NCBI GenBank assembly: GCA_017936565.1
Contig: JAGBFG010000004.1
Location: 1 to 61,313, forward strand
DNA: 61,313 bases
Reading direction: 5' to 3'
DNA from: Clostridia bacterium
GTDB lineage: Bacteria > Bacillota > Clostridia > Oscillospirales > CAG-272
A program made the translations under genes and the position numbers. Shown here in pieces: positions 7,193-16,954 of the stretch; within the stretch, counting starts at the first letter, position 1, and each line of letters begins with the position of its first letter. The notes below the pieces were generated by a model. The model had not been told where the DNA came from. It did no database searches and was given only the letters and a program-made list of their open reading frames with translations.

Positions 7193-10100
7193 ATGAAGTT
7201 AACCCTGGGAGAAATGTCCTTTCATTTGCAGGATGAGGACGATGGCGTTATTGACCTGCCCCTTGATTTTGAGGCGCTGGATTTAGAGGGAGAAAATCCC
7301 CCTGAGGTAGAGAGCGTCTTTGACGGCTTGGTGCTGTCCTTGAATACCTATTGCGGCGTTCGCTTGGACTATATAGCCAAGCTGACGAGAAAAAGCGAGG
7401 AAGAGGTTATCAAGGAGCTGCGGGGCAAAATCTTTGAGGATCCTATAAGCCACGAATGGCAGACGAGCGACGTCTATCTTTCAGGCAATATTTTAACCAA
7501 GCTCACGCTTGCCAAGGAGCATAACGAAAACGGGCGCTATGAAGAGAACATTCGCGCGCTTTCAAAAATTCTGCCCCCCGATATTGCCACTGATAATATA
7601 TTTATCACCCTTGGCTCTCCTTGGGTTCCCCCCGATATCATTGACGCGTTTATCGCCCACTTGATTGGTGAAAAGGCGCCTTGGGGGTATGAAACCCGCT
7701 ATAACGAAAGCACGGGTATATGGGAAATCCCCAAGAAAAACCGTTTCCGCGGCTCCAAGCACGCCGTAAAAAACCGCAATACTTACGGTACTGTCCGTTA
7801 TGAAATGCTGTATCTGTTAGAGGATACACTTAACATCAAAACCATCGCTATCTATGATGAGGTTCCTGACAGATGGAGCTTGAACTCCCGCAAGACCGTC
7901 CGTGTGCTGAACAATATGGAAACAGCAATGGCGCTGCAAAAGCAGGCGGAGCTGGTTTCCTTGTTTCAGGCGTGGGTTTGGAGTAGCACCCAGCGCAAAA
8001 AAAGGCTGAGAACCATTTATGAGGAAAGATACGGGCGTATTCGCGTCCATCATTATGACGGCTCGTTTCTGATGTTCCCCAAAATGAACCCCTCTATTCG
8101 TCTGTATCCGTATCAGAGAGATGCCGTTGCGCGCATTCTCTTTTCTCCCAATACCCTCTTGGCGCATAATGTCGGCGCGGGTAAAACCTATACGATGATT
8201 GCCGCGGGTATGGAGCTAAGGCGCATGGGCGTGGGAAAGAAAAATCTATACGTTGTTCCCAATACCTTGGTCGGACAATGGCGGGATAAGTTTATGTGTT
8301 TGTATCCTTATGCGCGTATTCTTGTGGTAGAGCCAAAGAATTTTACGCCCGCCTTGCGCTCCAAAACGCTCGCGCGCATACGCGACGAGGACTTTGACGG
8401 GATTATTATGCCGTATTCCTGCTTTGACGCCATCCCTCTTTCCTTATCTCACTATGAGGCAATGTATAAGGAAGAAATGGAAAAGCTGAACGAGGCGGAA
8501 AAAACGTATAGCTCCCCCGGCATCATCAGGCGGAAAAAGGCGGCGTTAGAAAAGGCGCTGAAAAAGAACACCGAGCAATTAAAGGGCGGCATTGCCTTTG
8601 ATGAGCTTGGCGTGAACACCCTGTTTGTCGATGAGGCGCACAACTATAAAAATATGCCCGTTGAAACCAAAATTGATATGATTTACGGTATGCGTAAGGA
8701 CGGCTCTAAGAAGTCCTACGATATGTTAGGCAAGGTCAGGGCTGTGCAAAACGCCAACGGCGGCAGGGGCGTCGTCTTTGCTACGGGAACGCCCATTACC
8801 AACTCCATTACCGACCTTTTTGTGATGCACAAATATTTGCAGAATGGCGAAATGGGGCTCCTGGGGCTCGGTCAGTTTGACTCTTGGGTCGGTATGTTCT
8901 GTGAAAAGGAGCTTGACTTTGAGGTGGACGTGGATACCAGCAAATTCCGCTTGGCAACCCGCTTTTCCAAATTTCACAACCTGACGGAGCTTACTGCCCT
9001 TTTGTCCTCTATTGCGGATTTTCACCGCTGTAATTCCGAGGAAAACGGGCTTCCCGCCTTTAAGGGCTATACCGATGAAACGATTTTGGGCACCTTGCCT
9101 TTCAGAGACTATCTTAAAGATATCTCAAAAAGAGCTGACGATATCAGGGCAAAGCGTGTTTTGCGCTCAGAGGATAATATGCTTAAAATATCCTCGGACG
9201 GCGGAAAAGCCGCCCTGGACCTTCGCTTGATAGACGAGGGGGCAGGCAACGCCTTCTCGGCAAAAATCGAAAAATGCGCCCAAAACGTTTTAATGATATA
9301 TCATATGACAAGTGACACACACGCCACTCAGCTCGTTTTTTGTGATGTGTCGACCCCTAAAAAGTCCTTCAACGCCTACGACGAAATGAAACGGCTTTTG
9401 GTACTGGGCGGTGTTCCCGAGGGGGAGATTGCCTATATTCACGAGGTGGGAGAGAGCAATGCGAAGAGAGACGTTCTCTTTGAGAGGGTCAGAGAGGGAG
9501 AGGTGCGTATTTTGCTCGGCTCAACCTTTAAGCTTGGACTTGGCGTGAACGTCCAAGACCGCTTGATTGCGGTGCATCATTTGGACGTGCCTTGGCGCCC
9601 CTCGGATATGGTGCAAAGAGAGGGTAGAATTTTGCGGCAGGGAAACCTGAACCGACAGGTTTTCATTTACCGCTATATCACCGAGGCGAGCTTTGATGCG
9701 TATTCCTGGCAAATTTTAGAAACCAAGCAGCGCTTTATCGAGGAGCTTCTGGCAGGCTCCCTTTCCGAGAGAGAGGGAGAGGACGTGGATAGCACCGCCC
9801 TCAATTATGCCGAGGTCAAGGCGCTGGCAATCGGTAATCCCTTAATCAAAAAGCGAGTTGAGGTGGCGAATGAATTGGCGCGTGTCTGCCTTTTGCGTAA
9901 GGGCTTTATGGAAGAGCGCCGCAGAATGCAACAGGAGTTAGCCGATACGCCCGCCTTGATAGAGGAAGCTAAGACCCGAGTTGCCGCGTGTGAAGAGGAT
10001 ATCGCGCGCTATGAAGAGGAAAAGAAGGAATTTTCCCCCGAAGAATGGGCAATGCTTCAAGAGCAGCTTGATAAGGCGGTGCGCGACAACCGCGGTACCA

Positions 10101-10435
10101 CTGAGGAAATTGAGGTTATGACGTATCAAGGCTTCCGCATCCTCATTCCTTCCTTTATGAGTATGTATCATTACAGCTTTGACATCATTGGAAAGGGCAA
10201 GTACCGTCTGCCCTGTAACAGCGATGAGGGACACTTGAAAAAAGTGGATGCCTTCTTGGATAACCTGAAAGATTATCGGCAAAATCTTTTGGAGCAAATC
10301 AAAAAATGGCAAGCCCAAAAGCGCGCCTTGGAAAAGGAATTGAAGAAAACGGATAATTATGGCGAAGAGATTGAGCGCTTGCAGCAAAATCTCGAAAAAA
10401 TAGATAAGGAATTGGGGATTATAGAAGATGAGTAA
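7193..10435 (+). CDS. SNF2/DEAH-type helicase, ICE-helicase family, stand-alone form
   Basis: 1080-residue superfamily 2 ATPase. Walker A NVGAGKT (about 325-331), DEAH box FVDEAHNY (about 478-484), motif III ATGTPITNS (about 528-536) and motif VI QREGRILRQG (about 807-816) are intact. The segment from about residue 120 (ALSKILPPDIATDNIFITLG) to the end follows the helicase part of the very large methylase-helicase proteins of clostridial conjugative elements, as I recall that family. Here there is no methyltransferase or other element gene. The C-terminus (about 880-1080) is largely coiled coil. CAGGAGG precedes ATG. It overlaps the MoxR gene by 8 nt, so the two are translationally coupled. 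Function unknown; nucleic-acid translocation or remodelling is inferred. Confidence 0.8.
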   Translation: MKLTLGEMSFHLQDEDDGVIDLPLDFEALDLEGENPPEVESVFDGLVLSLNTYCGVRLDYIAKLTRKSEEEVIKELRGKIFEDPISHEWQTSDVYLSGNILTKLTLAKEHNENGRYEENIRALSKILPPDIATDNIFITLGSPWVPPDIIDAFIAHLIGEKAPWGYETRYNESTGIWEIPKKNRFRGSKHAVKNRNTYGTVRYEMLYLLEDTLNIKTIAIYDEVPDRWSLNSRKTVRVLNNMETAMALQKQAELVSLFQAWVWSSTQRKKRLRTIYEERYGRIRVHHYDGSFLMFPKMNPSIRLYPYQRDAVARILFSPNTLLAHNVGAGKTYTMIAAGMELRRMGVGKKNLYVVPNTLVGQWRDKFMCLYPYARILVVEPKNFTPALRSKTLARIRDEDFDGIIMPYSCFDAIPLSLSHYEAMYKEEMEKLNEAEKTYSSPGIIRRKKAALEKALKKNTEQLKGGIAFDELGVNTLFVDEAHNYKNMPVETKIDMIYGMRKDGSKKSYDMLGKVRAVQNANGGRGVVFATGTPITNSITDLFVMHKYLQNGEMGLLGLGQFDSWVGMFCEKELDFEVDVDTSKFRLATRFSKFHNLTELTALLSSIADFHRCNSEENGLPAFKGYTDETILGTLPFRDYLKDISKRADDIRAKRVLRSEDNMLKISSDGGKAALDLRLIDEGAGNAFSAKIEKCAQNVLMIYHMTSDTHATQLVFCDVSTPKKSFNAYDEMKRLLVLGGVPEGEIAYIHEVGESNAKRDVLFERVREGEVRILLGSTFKLGLGVNVQDRLIAVHHLDVPWRPSDMVQREGRILRQGNLNRQVFIYRYITEASFDAYSWQILETKQRFIEELLAGSLSEREGEDVDSTALNYAEVKALAIGNPLIKKRVEVANELARVCLLRKGFMEERRRMQQELADTPALIEEAKTRVAACEEDIARYEEEKKEFSPEEWAMLQEQLDKAVRDNRGTTEEIEVMTYQGFRILIPSFMSMYHYSFDIIGKGKYRLPCNSDEGHLKKVDAFLDNLKDYRQNLLEQIKKWQAQKRALEKELKKTDNYGEEIERLQQNLEKIDKELGIIEDE

Positions 10436-11540
10436 TACAACAGGCAATCTTTCCGTCTTGTCGGCAGACAAGGTGGTATCACAGCTGTGTGAGGCATACA
10501 TTCCCTTGATACAAAAGGGCTTGTCCATGAAGCTTTTGCCCGCTTTTATGCTTTGGGGCCCTCCCGGTGTAGGTAAATCCCAAGCCGTAAGACAGGTCGC
10601 CTCCCGCATTGAAGAAAAAACAAGAAAAAGGGTCAAGGTGACGGACGTGCGTCTTCTCTTGTTCAACCCCATTGACTTGCGCGGTATTCCAACGGCGAAC
10701 GCCGACAAAACCCTGGCAATCTGGTTGAAGCCTCAAATTTTCGATATGGATGCCTCGCCTGACGTGGTGAACATTTTGTTTTTAGACGAGATTTCTGCCG
10801 CACCTCAATCGGTGCAGGCAGCCGCCTACCAGATTACGCTTGACAGAGTGGTAGGCGAGCATCGGCTTCCCGATAACTGTATTGTGATTGCAGCGGGAAA
10901 CCGTATCACCGATAAATCCGTGGCGTTTAAGATGCCAAAGGCGCTTGCCAACCGTCTTTGTCATTTAGAGGTGGAAAGCAATTTCGAGTCCTGGCGGCGC
11001 TGGGCAGTAAGCGCGGGCATTCACGAAAAGGTGCTCGGCTTTCTTTCCTTCCAAGCGGGTAGACTCTCGGTCTATGATACCGCCTCGGAGGATCTTGCCT
11101 TTGCAACGCCCCGTTCTTGGGAAATGGTCAGCAATCTCTTGAAGCATTCCAACGACGACCCCTCGGCTATCTATCCTTTAATTGTGGGCTGTGTTGGCGC
11201 GGGTGTGGCAACAGAGTTCAGGACCTGGTGCAAAATTTATCATACCTTGCCGAGCATTACGGATATTTTCAACGGTAAAATGCCTCCCTTGCCTACGGCA
11301 ACGGACGCGATGTATGCCTTGGTCTCCTCTATGACGGCTTATGCCAAGGAGCATCAGAAGGATATGACGCAAATCGCCCATTCTATCCGCTACGCCATCA
11401 AGATGCCAACGGACTTTTCCGTTGTCCTGTTCAAAAATTACGTTGCCTTCGGTCAAGAATTCAAGGACAAATTGATGCGCTTGCAGGAGGTGCAGGATTA
11501 TGCCAGAACAAAAGGCAAATTCCTCAACGGTGTGTTCTGA
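10428..11540 (+). CDS. MoxR-family AAA+ ATPase
   Basis: 370 residues. Walker A GPPGVGKS (44-51), Walker B ILFLDE (116-121) and sensor-1 region IVIAAGN are complete, as in MoxR/RavA-type AAA+ proteins that act as chaperones for partners carrying a von Willebrand factor A domain. The start ATG lies inside the end of the helicase gene (ATGAGTAA overlap). The next gene encodes exactly such a VWA partner and begins within this one. Complex formation with that partner is family knowledge; involvement of the helicase is inferred from gene order only. Confidence 0.88.
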   Translation: MSNTTGNLSVLSADKVVSQLCEAYIPLIQKGLSMKLLPAFMLWGPPGVGKSQAVRQVASRIEEKTRKRVKVTDVRLLLFNPIDLRGIPTANADKTLAIWLKPQIFDMDASPDVVNILFLDEISAAPQSVQAAAYQITLDRVVGEHRLPDNCIVIAAGNRITDKSVAFKMPKALANRLCHLEVESNFESWRRWAVSAGIHEKVLGFLSFQAGRLSVYDTASEDLAFATPRSWEMVSNLLKHSNDDPSAIYPLIVGCVGAGVATEFRTWCKIYHTLPSITDIFNGKMPPLPTATDAMYALVSSMTAYAKEHQKDMTQIAHSIRYAIKMPTDFSVVLFKNYVAFGQEFKDKLMRLQEVQDYARTKGKFLNGVF

Positions 11541-12936
11541 GGCTGACCAAAAGCGATATGCCATGCGGCTGATGCAGGCAAGAGCGAGGCTTTTATGGAA
11601 CAACGGCTTTTACGGGCTTCTTTTGATGCACGTCAAGTTTTCCTTGGACGTTCACTGTCAAACCGCCTATACGGACGCTGAGCGCATTGCCTTTTCTCCC
11701 ACCTTTATGGATACCTTGTCGGATGAGGAAATGGATTTTGTCCTGATGCACGAGGTTTTACATATTGCCTTGGAGCATTGCTTCCGCTCGGAGCAGTATC
11801 AAAGGGATATATTCAATATCGCCGCGGATATTGTGGTTAATTCCAATATCCTGAAATCGGGCGGAAGCATCACCCTGCGGGAATACGGGGAGCTGATGCA
11901 CTTAACGCCCAACGGGAAAGAGGGTTATCACTATTCGGTGGAAGAGGTCTACCAAATGCTGCTCAAAAACGCCAAAAAATCCCCCGCCCAAGCAGGCGGT
12001 AAGGAGGGAAGCGGCAAGGAGGAGCAAGGACAGGGCCAAGGCGGCAGCGGCAACGGGCAGGATAAAACCGACGCTAAGGACAATAACAAGGAAAAAGGGC
12101 AGGGCAACGGGAAAGATAAAAAGAAAGACCAAGATAAAGAACAGGAAAAAAACCAAGGTCAAGAGAGCGGAAAAGAGAAGGACCAAGGTCAAGGACAGCA
12201 GGGTTCTGATAATCGCGAAGACGGTGGCTTTGATGACCATACGCATTGGCAGGCAAAGTCCAAGGACGACTCCTTTTTGCAGGACGTTTGGCGCAGCTAC
12301 GTGTTAGACGCGGCAGAAGCCATCTCCAAAGCGGCAGGGGATATGCCTCTTGGGGTAGAGCGTATCATATCCGAGTGGAAGGAGCCTCAAACGGATTGGC
12401 GCACGGTGCTCAACGATTTCGTACACGAGGAAATTTCCGATTATTCCTTTTCTCCGCCTGACCGCCGTTTCCCCGATTCGCCCTTCTTTTTACCCGATTT
12501 CAACGACAAGGACAAAAGCATAGAAAACATTTTGTTCTTTGTGGACACATCGGGCTCGATATCAGAGGAAATGCTGACGGTTGCCTTCTCGGAGCTTAAA
12601 GGCGCTATCGACCAGTTCGACGGAAAATTAAAAGGCTTTTTGGGCTTCTTTGACGCCAAAGCCTACGAGCCCGTTCCCTTTGAGGACGTGGAAAGTCTTG
12701 CAAGCATTCGTCCCAAGGGGGGCGGCGGAACCTCTTTTGACGTCATTTTTGCTTACGTGAAGGAGCATATGCAGCAAGAGCCACCTGCCTGTATCGTCAT
12801 TCTGACAGACGGATATGCCACTTTCCCGCCCGAGCAAGAGGCAGGTGGCATTCCTGTTTTGTGGTTGATCAACAACGAGGAACGAACACCCCCGTGGGGA
12901 AGAGTTACCCGTATTCGACTGAAAGAAATAAAATAA
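11500..12936 (+). CDS. DUF2201-type HExxH metallopeptidase-like / VWA protein
   Basis: 478 residues in three parts. The N-terminal domain carries a zincin motif HEVLH with a further His (His84, Glu85, His88, His93), as in the putative metallopeptidase domain of DUF2201 proteins. Residues about 165-250 are a hydrophilic linker rich in Gly, Lys, Gln, Asp. The C-terminal domain has a VWA MIDAS motif DTSGS (about 349-353). Start ATG at 11500 has GGAGG 10 nt upstream and overlaps the MoxR gene by 41 nt. MoxR plus VWA/zincin is a known pairing in bacteria; whether the protease site is active here, and what it cleaves, is open. Confidence 0.85.
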   Translation: MPEQKANSSTVCSEADQKRYAMRLMQARARLLWNNGFYGLLLMHVKFSLDVHCQTAYTDAERIAFSPTFMDTLSDEEMDFVLMHEVLHIALEHCFRSEQYQRDIFNIAADIVVNSNILKSGGSITLREYGELMHLTPNGKEGYHYSVEEVYQMLLKNAKKSPAQAGGKEGSGKEEQGQGQGGSGNGQDKTDAKDNNKEKGQGNGKDKKKDQDKEQEKNQGQESGKEKDQGQGQQGSDNREDGGFDDHTHWQAKSKDDSFLQDVWRSYVLDAAEAISKAAGDMPLGVERIISEWKEPQTDWRTVLNDFVHEEISDYSFSPPDRRFPDSPFFLPDFNDKDKSIENILFFVDTSGSISEEMLTVAFSELKGAIDQFDGKLKGFLGFFDAKAYEPVPFEDVESLASIRPKGGGGTSFDVIFAYVKEHMQQEPPACIVILTDGYATFPPEQEAGGIPVLWLINNEERTPPWGRVTRIRLKEIK

Positions 12937-12941
12937 AAGAA

Positions 12942-12986
12942 AAATCTGCAATCGGTGGAGAAATCCCTGCCGTTGCAGATTTTTTT
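12942..12986 (+). terminator. Terminator of the helicase-MoxR-VWA operon
   Basis: AAATCTGCAA (12942-12951) pairs with TTGCAGATTT (12973-12982), followed by T's. It lies between convergent genes and may also serve the minus strand. Confidence 0.85.
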
Positions 12987-13019
12987 GCAAACAAATATTT
13001 GCTTTTGTAAATGCTCGGA

Positions 13020-13370
13020 TTATTTCTTGTCCTTGGGGTCAAGATAGACACCCGCAGTCAAGGAAATCAAAAGGTCTATATCGTCAGGCTGCACCTTTGC
13101 CATATGCGCGCTGCGGCAAGAGGAAACCTCACCGCACCTTTCACAGCGATGGTAAATAACAAAGCCCTTTTTTGCGTTAGGCTCCGCGCGGAAGGGACGC
13201 AACAGACCAAGGCAATCGCAAGCGCGATCCCCCGGGTTTTTATCAATATGGAGAGAATACAGACAAAAAGGGCAATGGTTACGGGATGTATAGCCGAGCG
13301 GCAAAACCTCTTTACCGCAATGGGCGCAAATAAAGCCGTTGTCATTCTTTTGAAACATGGGAGTATCCAT
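13020..13370 (-). CDS. RNHCP domain zinc-ribbon protein
   Basis: 116 residues with the eponymous motif SRNHCPFC (about 29-36). Paired cysteines CAHC, HCPFC, ACDC and CERC suggest two zinc ribbons. The family has no established biochemical role that I know of. AAAGG lies 8 nt before the ATG. It follows mnmE by 35 nt in the same direction and is probably the last gene of the rpmH-to-mnmE transcription unit. Confidence 0.85.
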   Translation of the reverse strand: MDTPMFQKNDNGFICAHCGKEVLPLGYTSRNHCPFCLYSLHIDKNPGDRACDCLGLLRPFRAEPNAKKGFVIYHRCERCGEVSSCRSAHMAKVQPDDIDLLISLTAGVYLDPKDKK

Positions 13371-13405
13371 CGCTATATCCTTTCTGTTCTTTTTTTGGGT
13401 GGGAC

Positions 13406-14791
13406 TTATTTACCAACGCAGAATTTGGAGAAAATGCCCGACACAATATCCTCGCTGACAGCGCGCCCGTCGGTTTCCGCCAAGGCGACCGCCGCCGCTT
13501 CCAGCTCGCAAAGAGCAGCGTCCTCCGCGAAGCCCGCGGCAAGCCCTCTTTTTGCGTTTTGCATCATTTCCTTTGCCCTTTCAAGCGCGGCAAATTGGCG
13601 CGCGGTAAAGACGATGGCGTCTTCCCCTATTTGCAAGCTCCCGTCTGTGAAAAGGGCGTCTACACAGGCGCAAAGGGCATCTGTGTCCCCCTTTTTGGCG
13701 CTGATGGGAAGGATGTGGGCAAAGCCCTCGCCCAAACGGGAAGCATCCCAAAGGGCAGGTAAATCGCTCTTGTTCAACAGGGCAATTTTTACCGCCTTCG
13801 TTTTCTTGGCAAAGGCAAGCATTGCCTCATCCTCTTCGTCAAAGGGCGAGGATGTGTCGAACAGCATCAGTATCAGCTCGGCGCTTCGGGCGGCGTCCTT
13901 GGCTTTTTCCACCCCTATTTTTTCAACGGGATTGTCCGTTTCTCTTACCCCTGCCGTGTCTGCCAGGCGCAAAAGCACCCGACCAAGAGAGAGGGAAACT
14001 TCAAGTATATCTCTTGTCGTTCCCGCGTATTCGGTGACGATAGCCGCATCTTTCCCTGCCAAGAGGTTGTAAAGAGAGCTTTTTCCCGTGTTCGGCTTGC
14101 CTAAAAGCACGGTGTAAATTCCCTCGGCAACGGCGCGCCCCGTTTTGTAGCTGTGGCAAAGCCTTTCGGTCTTTTCCATAAGCTCTTCAAGAGAAGAGAG
14201 GATTTCCTCGCGAGAAAGCTCCGCTAAGTCCTCATCGGGATAGTCAACCTTGGCATAAACCGCGGAAAGCAAGGACGAAATTCCCTCATAAAGAGAAGCC
14301 AACGCCAACGAAAGATGGGAGCGGGAGTCCTGCTGAAAGAGCTTGATTTGCTCGCGGTTCTGCGCGTCCAAAAGCTCCGCGATGGCCTCAGCCTCCGTCA
14401 GATTGATTTTTCCCGCCAAGAAAGCCCGACGGGTAAATTCACCCTTTTGCGCGGGCCTTGCTCCTTTGCTGTAAAGCGCCTCTAAAATGGTGCGGCAAAT
14501 GAGCATACTGCCGTGACAGGCAATTTCCACAGTATCCTCACCCGTATAGGAATGGGGCGCGCGGAACACCGTTAACAGCACGTCATCCACAGGCTCTCCC
14601 TGATAATAAAAATTGCCATATACGGCAAGACGGGAAGGAAAGAGTGAAATGTCCTTTTCATTTTTGGCGCGAAAGCAAGCGCCCGCTATCTCGATTGCCT
14701 CCTCACCGCAAAGGCGGATAAGGGCAACCCCACCCTTGCCGGGTGGGGTTGAAAGCGCGGCAACCGTATCTTGAAACGGCTGTCTTGTCAT
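13406..14791 (-). CDS. mnmE: tRNA modification GTPase MnmE (TrmE)
   Basis: 461 residues. MnmE, with MnmG, installs the carboxymethylaminomethyl group on U34 of certain tRNAs. N-terminal tetrahydrofolate-binding domain (DTVAALSTPPGKGGVALIRLCG), inserted G domain with GKPNTGKS (about 225-232), DTAG and NKSD, and the C-terminal helical domain ending in CVGK, equivalent to the catalytic C-(I/V)-GK. ATGA overlap with the stop of jag shows translational coupling. Confidence 0.97.
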   Translation of the reverse strand: MTRQPFQDTVAALSTPPGKGGVALIRLCGEEAIEIAGACFRAKNEKDISLFPSRLAVYGNFYYQGEPVDDVLLTVFRAPHSYTGEDTVEIACHGSMLICRTILEALYSKGARPAQKGEFTRRAFLAGKINLTEAEAIAELLDAQNREQIKLFQQDSRSHLSLALASLYEGISSLLSAVYAKVDYPDEDLAELSREEILSSLEELMEKTERLCHSYKTGRAVAEGIYTVLLGKPNTGKSSLYNLLAGKDAAIVTEYAGTTRDILEVSLSLGRVLLRLADTAGVRETDNPVEKIGVEKAKDAARSAELILMLFDTSSPFDEEDEAMLAFAKKTKAVKIALLNKSDLPALWDASRLGEGFAHILPISAKKGDTDALCACVDALFTDGSLQIGEDAIVFTARQFAALERAKEMMQNAKRGLAAGFAEDAALCELEAAAVALAETDGRAVSEDIVSGIFSKFCVGK

Positions 14792-15762
14792 ACTGTTTCC
14801 GTTTCTGTGGTGTCTTTATCTTCCACAACGTCTTCGGCCACGGTGACGGGCGCCTGCTCGGCTTCCGTCAAAACGGTATTGGGAGTTTCTTGCTCTTCTT
14901 CCGTCAGGTAAATGACAATTTTACGGTTGTTGTCTGCTCCAATGGAATTGGTGCTGACGCCCGCAATGCCTTGTACCTCGGAATGAATGATGCGGCGCTC
15001 ATACGCGCTCATAGGCTCAAGCATAACGTTGCGACGCGTGCGCAGCGCCTTAGCAGCCATTTTTCTCGCCAAAGCGCGCAGAGTTTCCTCTCTCTTGGCG
15101 CGATAGCCTTCAATATCAATGGTGACGCGGCGGCGGTTGCGCTCACCGTTTGCGTTCTTTTTGGTGCTGGCAAGGTTAGCCAGGTACTGCAAGGAGTCAA
15201 GCGCTTCGCCGTGATGCCCGATGAGCATAGCAGCGTCCTCTCCCGCAATCACAATGCGGCGGGAATTGTCCTCGCAATGATAGAGAGAAACCTCGGCATT
15301 GATGCCCAAGTTCTGTACCAAAAGCTTTACGAAGTCGAAGGAAAGGTCCTCGCCCTCAGAAACGGTGACAAGCTCCATTTTAAGCTCTGCCTCAGGAATA
15401 ACGGCTTCTCTTGGCTTTGCGCTCTCCTTGGGAGCAACAAAATCACGAGGGGGCTGCATACCGTCGCTTCTGCGGTTTCTTCCTCTGCGGTTTCTGTTTC
15501 TGCTTCTTTCGCCGCCCGCTCTCTCGTGCGAGGGCTTCTTGTCCTCAGCGGTGTTGGAGCCTTGAGCCTTGGGCTCTTCATCGGGGGTTTCAATCCAAGC
15601 CTTTACCTTGGTAGGACGGGCGCCGATGCCGAAAATGCCCTTGCTGCCCAAGTCCACAATTTCATATCCAATATCTTCCAGCGAGGAAACGCCAAATGCC
15701 GCAATCGCATTGTTGACGGCTTCTTCCGCGTCCTTTCCCGCAATAATAATCTCTTTTCTCAT
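14788..15762 (-). CDS. jag: Jag / KhpB RNA-binding protein
   Basis: 324 residues. Jag_N domain at the start (MRKEIIIAGKDAEEAVNNAI), an acidic/basic low-complexity linker (about 80-130), then KH (containing GHHGEALDSLQYL) and R3H (RMMLEPMSAYERRIIHSEVQ-like) RNA-binding domains. In Bacillota this protein works with KhpA on cell-wall elongation and division. The C-terminal acidic tail is long. It lies between yidC and mnmE, the usual order. Confidence 0.93.
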   Translation of the reverse strand: MRKEIIIAGKDAEEAVNNAIAAFGVSSLEDIGYEIVDLGSKGIFGIGARPTKVKAWIETPDEEPKAQGSNTAEDKKPSHERAGGERSRNRNRRGRNRRSDGMQPPRDFVAPKESAKPREAVIPEAELKMELVTVSEGEDLSFDFVKLLVQNLGINAEVSLYHCEDNSRRIVIAGEDAAMLIGHHGEALDSLQYLANLASTKKNANGERNRRRVTIDIEGYRAKREETLRALARKMAAKALRTRRNVMLEPMSAYERRIIHSEVQGIAGVSTNSIGADNNRKIVIYLTEEEQETPNTVLTEAEQAPVTVAEDVVEDKDTTETETV

Positions 15763-15786
15763 ATCTTATAGCCTTTCTTTACGGTG

Positions 15787-16929
15787 TTATTTCTTTTTCT
15801 TGCCTTTACCCGAGGATTTGCTTGCGGGCTTTTTGGCGGGGGTGGGTCTGTAATATTCTCCGTCAAACTTGGATTGGATAACGGGCAGAGAATCCACGTC
15901 GTAATCATCGTCCTCGTCATCGATATGATGCAAGGATTTCTCGCTGACACGGTCCTCAAATTGAGCGGGATTTCTCTTGGCGCGTTCTCTGGCTTCCTTT
16001 TCCAAAAGCTTCAACTCCTCATCCGTATACTTGGGAAGAGGCATAATGAGGTTCAAAACGTACTGACGCCCGATACCGATAACGGAGTTGTATATCCAGT
16101 AAACACCCAAAGCGGCAGGAAGGGAAAATGAAATGAACAAGGACATCGCGGGCATCATAATATCCATAATGATGTTGGACGTCTTGTTGTCCTGCGTCTG
16201 TGCCGGCTGGGGCACGTTGCCCATCATTTTACGGGACAGCTTCATCGACAGGAAGGATGCCACAAAGGTCAGAATAGGAATGATGATAAGCCAAGAAATA
16301 TGGACGATGCTGGGGGTTGCCGTCAAGTCCAAGCCAAACAAGGAGAAATTCAATTCCTGCATTGCCGCAACTGTCTCGGAAGCAATGTCGGGAATGGTGT
16401 GTCCTGCGGCTGTCAGCTGACGGAAATGAGAAAGAATGTCAACCTCGGTGGACTTATCGGTTAAGGCGCCAAGCGCAAGGGAAGAGCCCTCGCCCAAGCC
16501 TGCAATAACCGTGTTAATGCCGTTTTTCAGACCTGTTATCACGTCGCTTGTGAAGTTGGTGATATAGGTCAAGGGCATATACACAATGCGGTACAAAATC
16601 ATAATCAAGGGAAGCTGAATGAGCATAGGCAGGCAACCGGAGAGAGGGGAAAAGCCCGCCTCTTGCTGCAAAGCCATAATTTCCTGCTGCTTCTTTTCCT
16701 GCGTTTTTCTGTCGTTTCTTCCCGCATACTTCTTCTCAATGGCATAAATCTGAGGACGAAGCTTGGCAGAGCCGATTTGTGTTTTTTGCTGTTTGATGGA
16801 TAAGGGGAACAGCACAAGGTTTAAGACGATGGTAAAAAACAAAAGCGCAACGGCATAGCTGCCTGTCCAGTTATAAAAAACACGGATGAGCGCTCCAAAG
16901 GGCCATCGGATATAATCCCAAATAGTCAT
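15787..16929 (-). CDS. yidC: Membrane protein insertase YidC/Oxa1
   Basis: 380 residues. Short Gram-positive-type YidC without the large periplasmic domain: N-terminal helix, conserved cytoplasmic loop (LRPQIYAIEKKYAGRNDRKTQ), the segment GFSPLSGCLPMLIQLPLI with the polar groove region, and a basic C-terminal tail rich in Lys that can bind ribosomes. It inserts membrane proteins alone or with Sec. An in-frame TAA just upstream fixes the start at 16929, although the Shine-Dalgarno lies 27 nt away with a hairpin in between. Confidence 0.95.
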   Translation of the reverse strand: MTIWDYIRWPFGALIRVFYNWTGSYAVALLFFTIVLNLVLFPLSIKQQKTQIGSAKLRPQIYAIEKKYAGRNDRKTQEKKQQEIMALQQEAGFSPLSGCLPMLIQLPLIMILYRIVYMPLTYITNFTSDVITGLKNGINTVIAGLGEGSSLALGALTDKSTEVDILSHFRQLTAAGHTIPDIASETVAAMQELNFSLFGLDLTATPSIVHISWLIIIPILTFVASFLSMKLSRKMMGNVPQPAQTQDNKTSNIIMDIMMPAMSLFISFSLPAALGVYWIYNSVIGIGRQYVLNLIMPLPKYTDEELKLLEKEARERAKRNPAQFEDRVSEKSLHHIDDEDDDYDVDSLPVIQSKFDGEYYRPTPAKKPASKSSGKGKKKK

Positions 16930-16940
16930 TTTTTAGAACC

Positions 16941-16954
16941 ACGCAAAAATGCGT
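16941..16954 (-). promoter_or_regulatory. Hairpin between Shine-Dalgarno and AUG of yidC
   Basis: Leftward: AAAGG (16957-16961), TT, then ACGCA-TTTT-TGCGT, then 11 nt to ATG. The 27-nt gap becomes 13 nt when the hairpin folds. This parallels the two lipoprotein leaders at 257-272 and 2109-2124. Confidence 0.55.
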
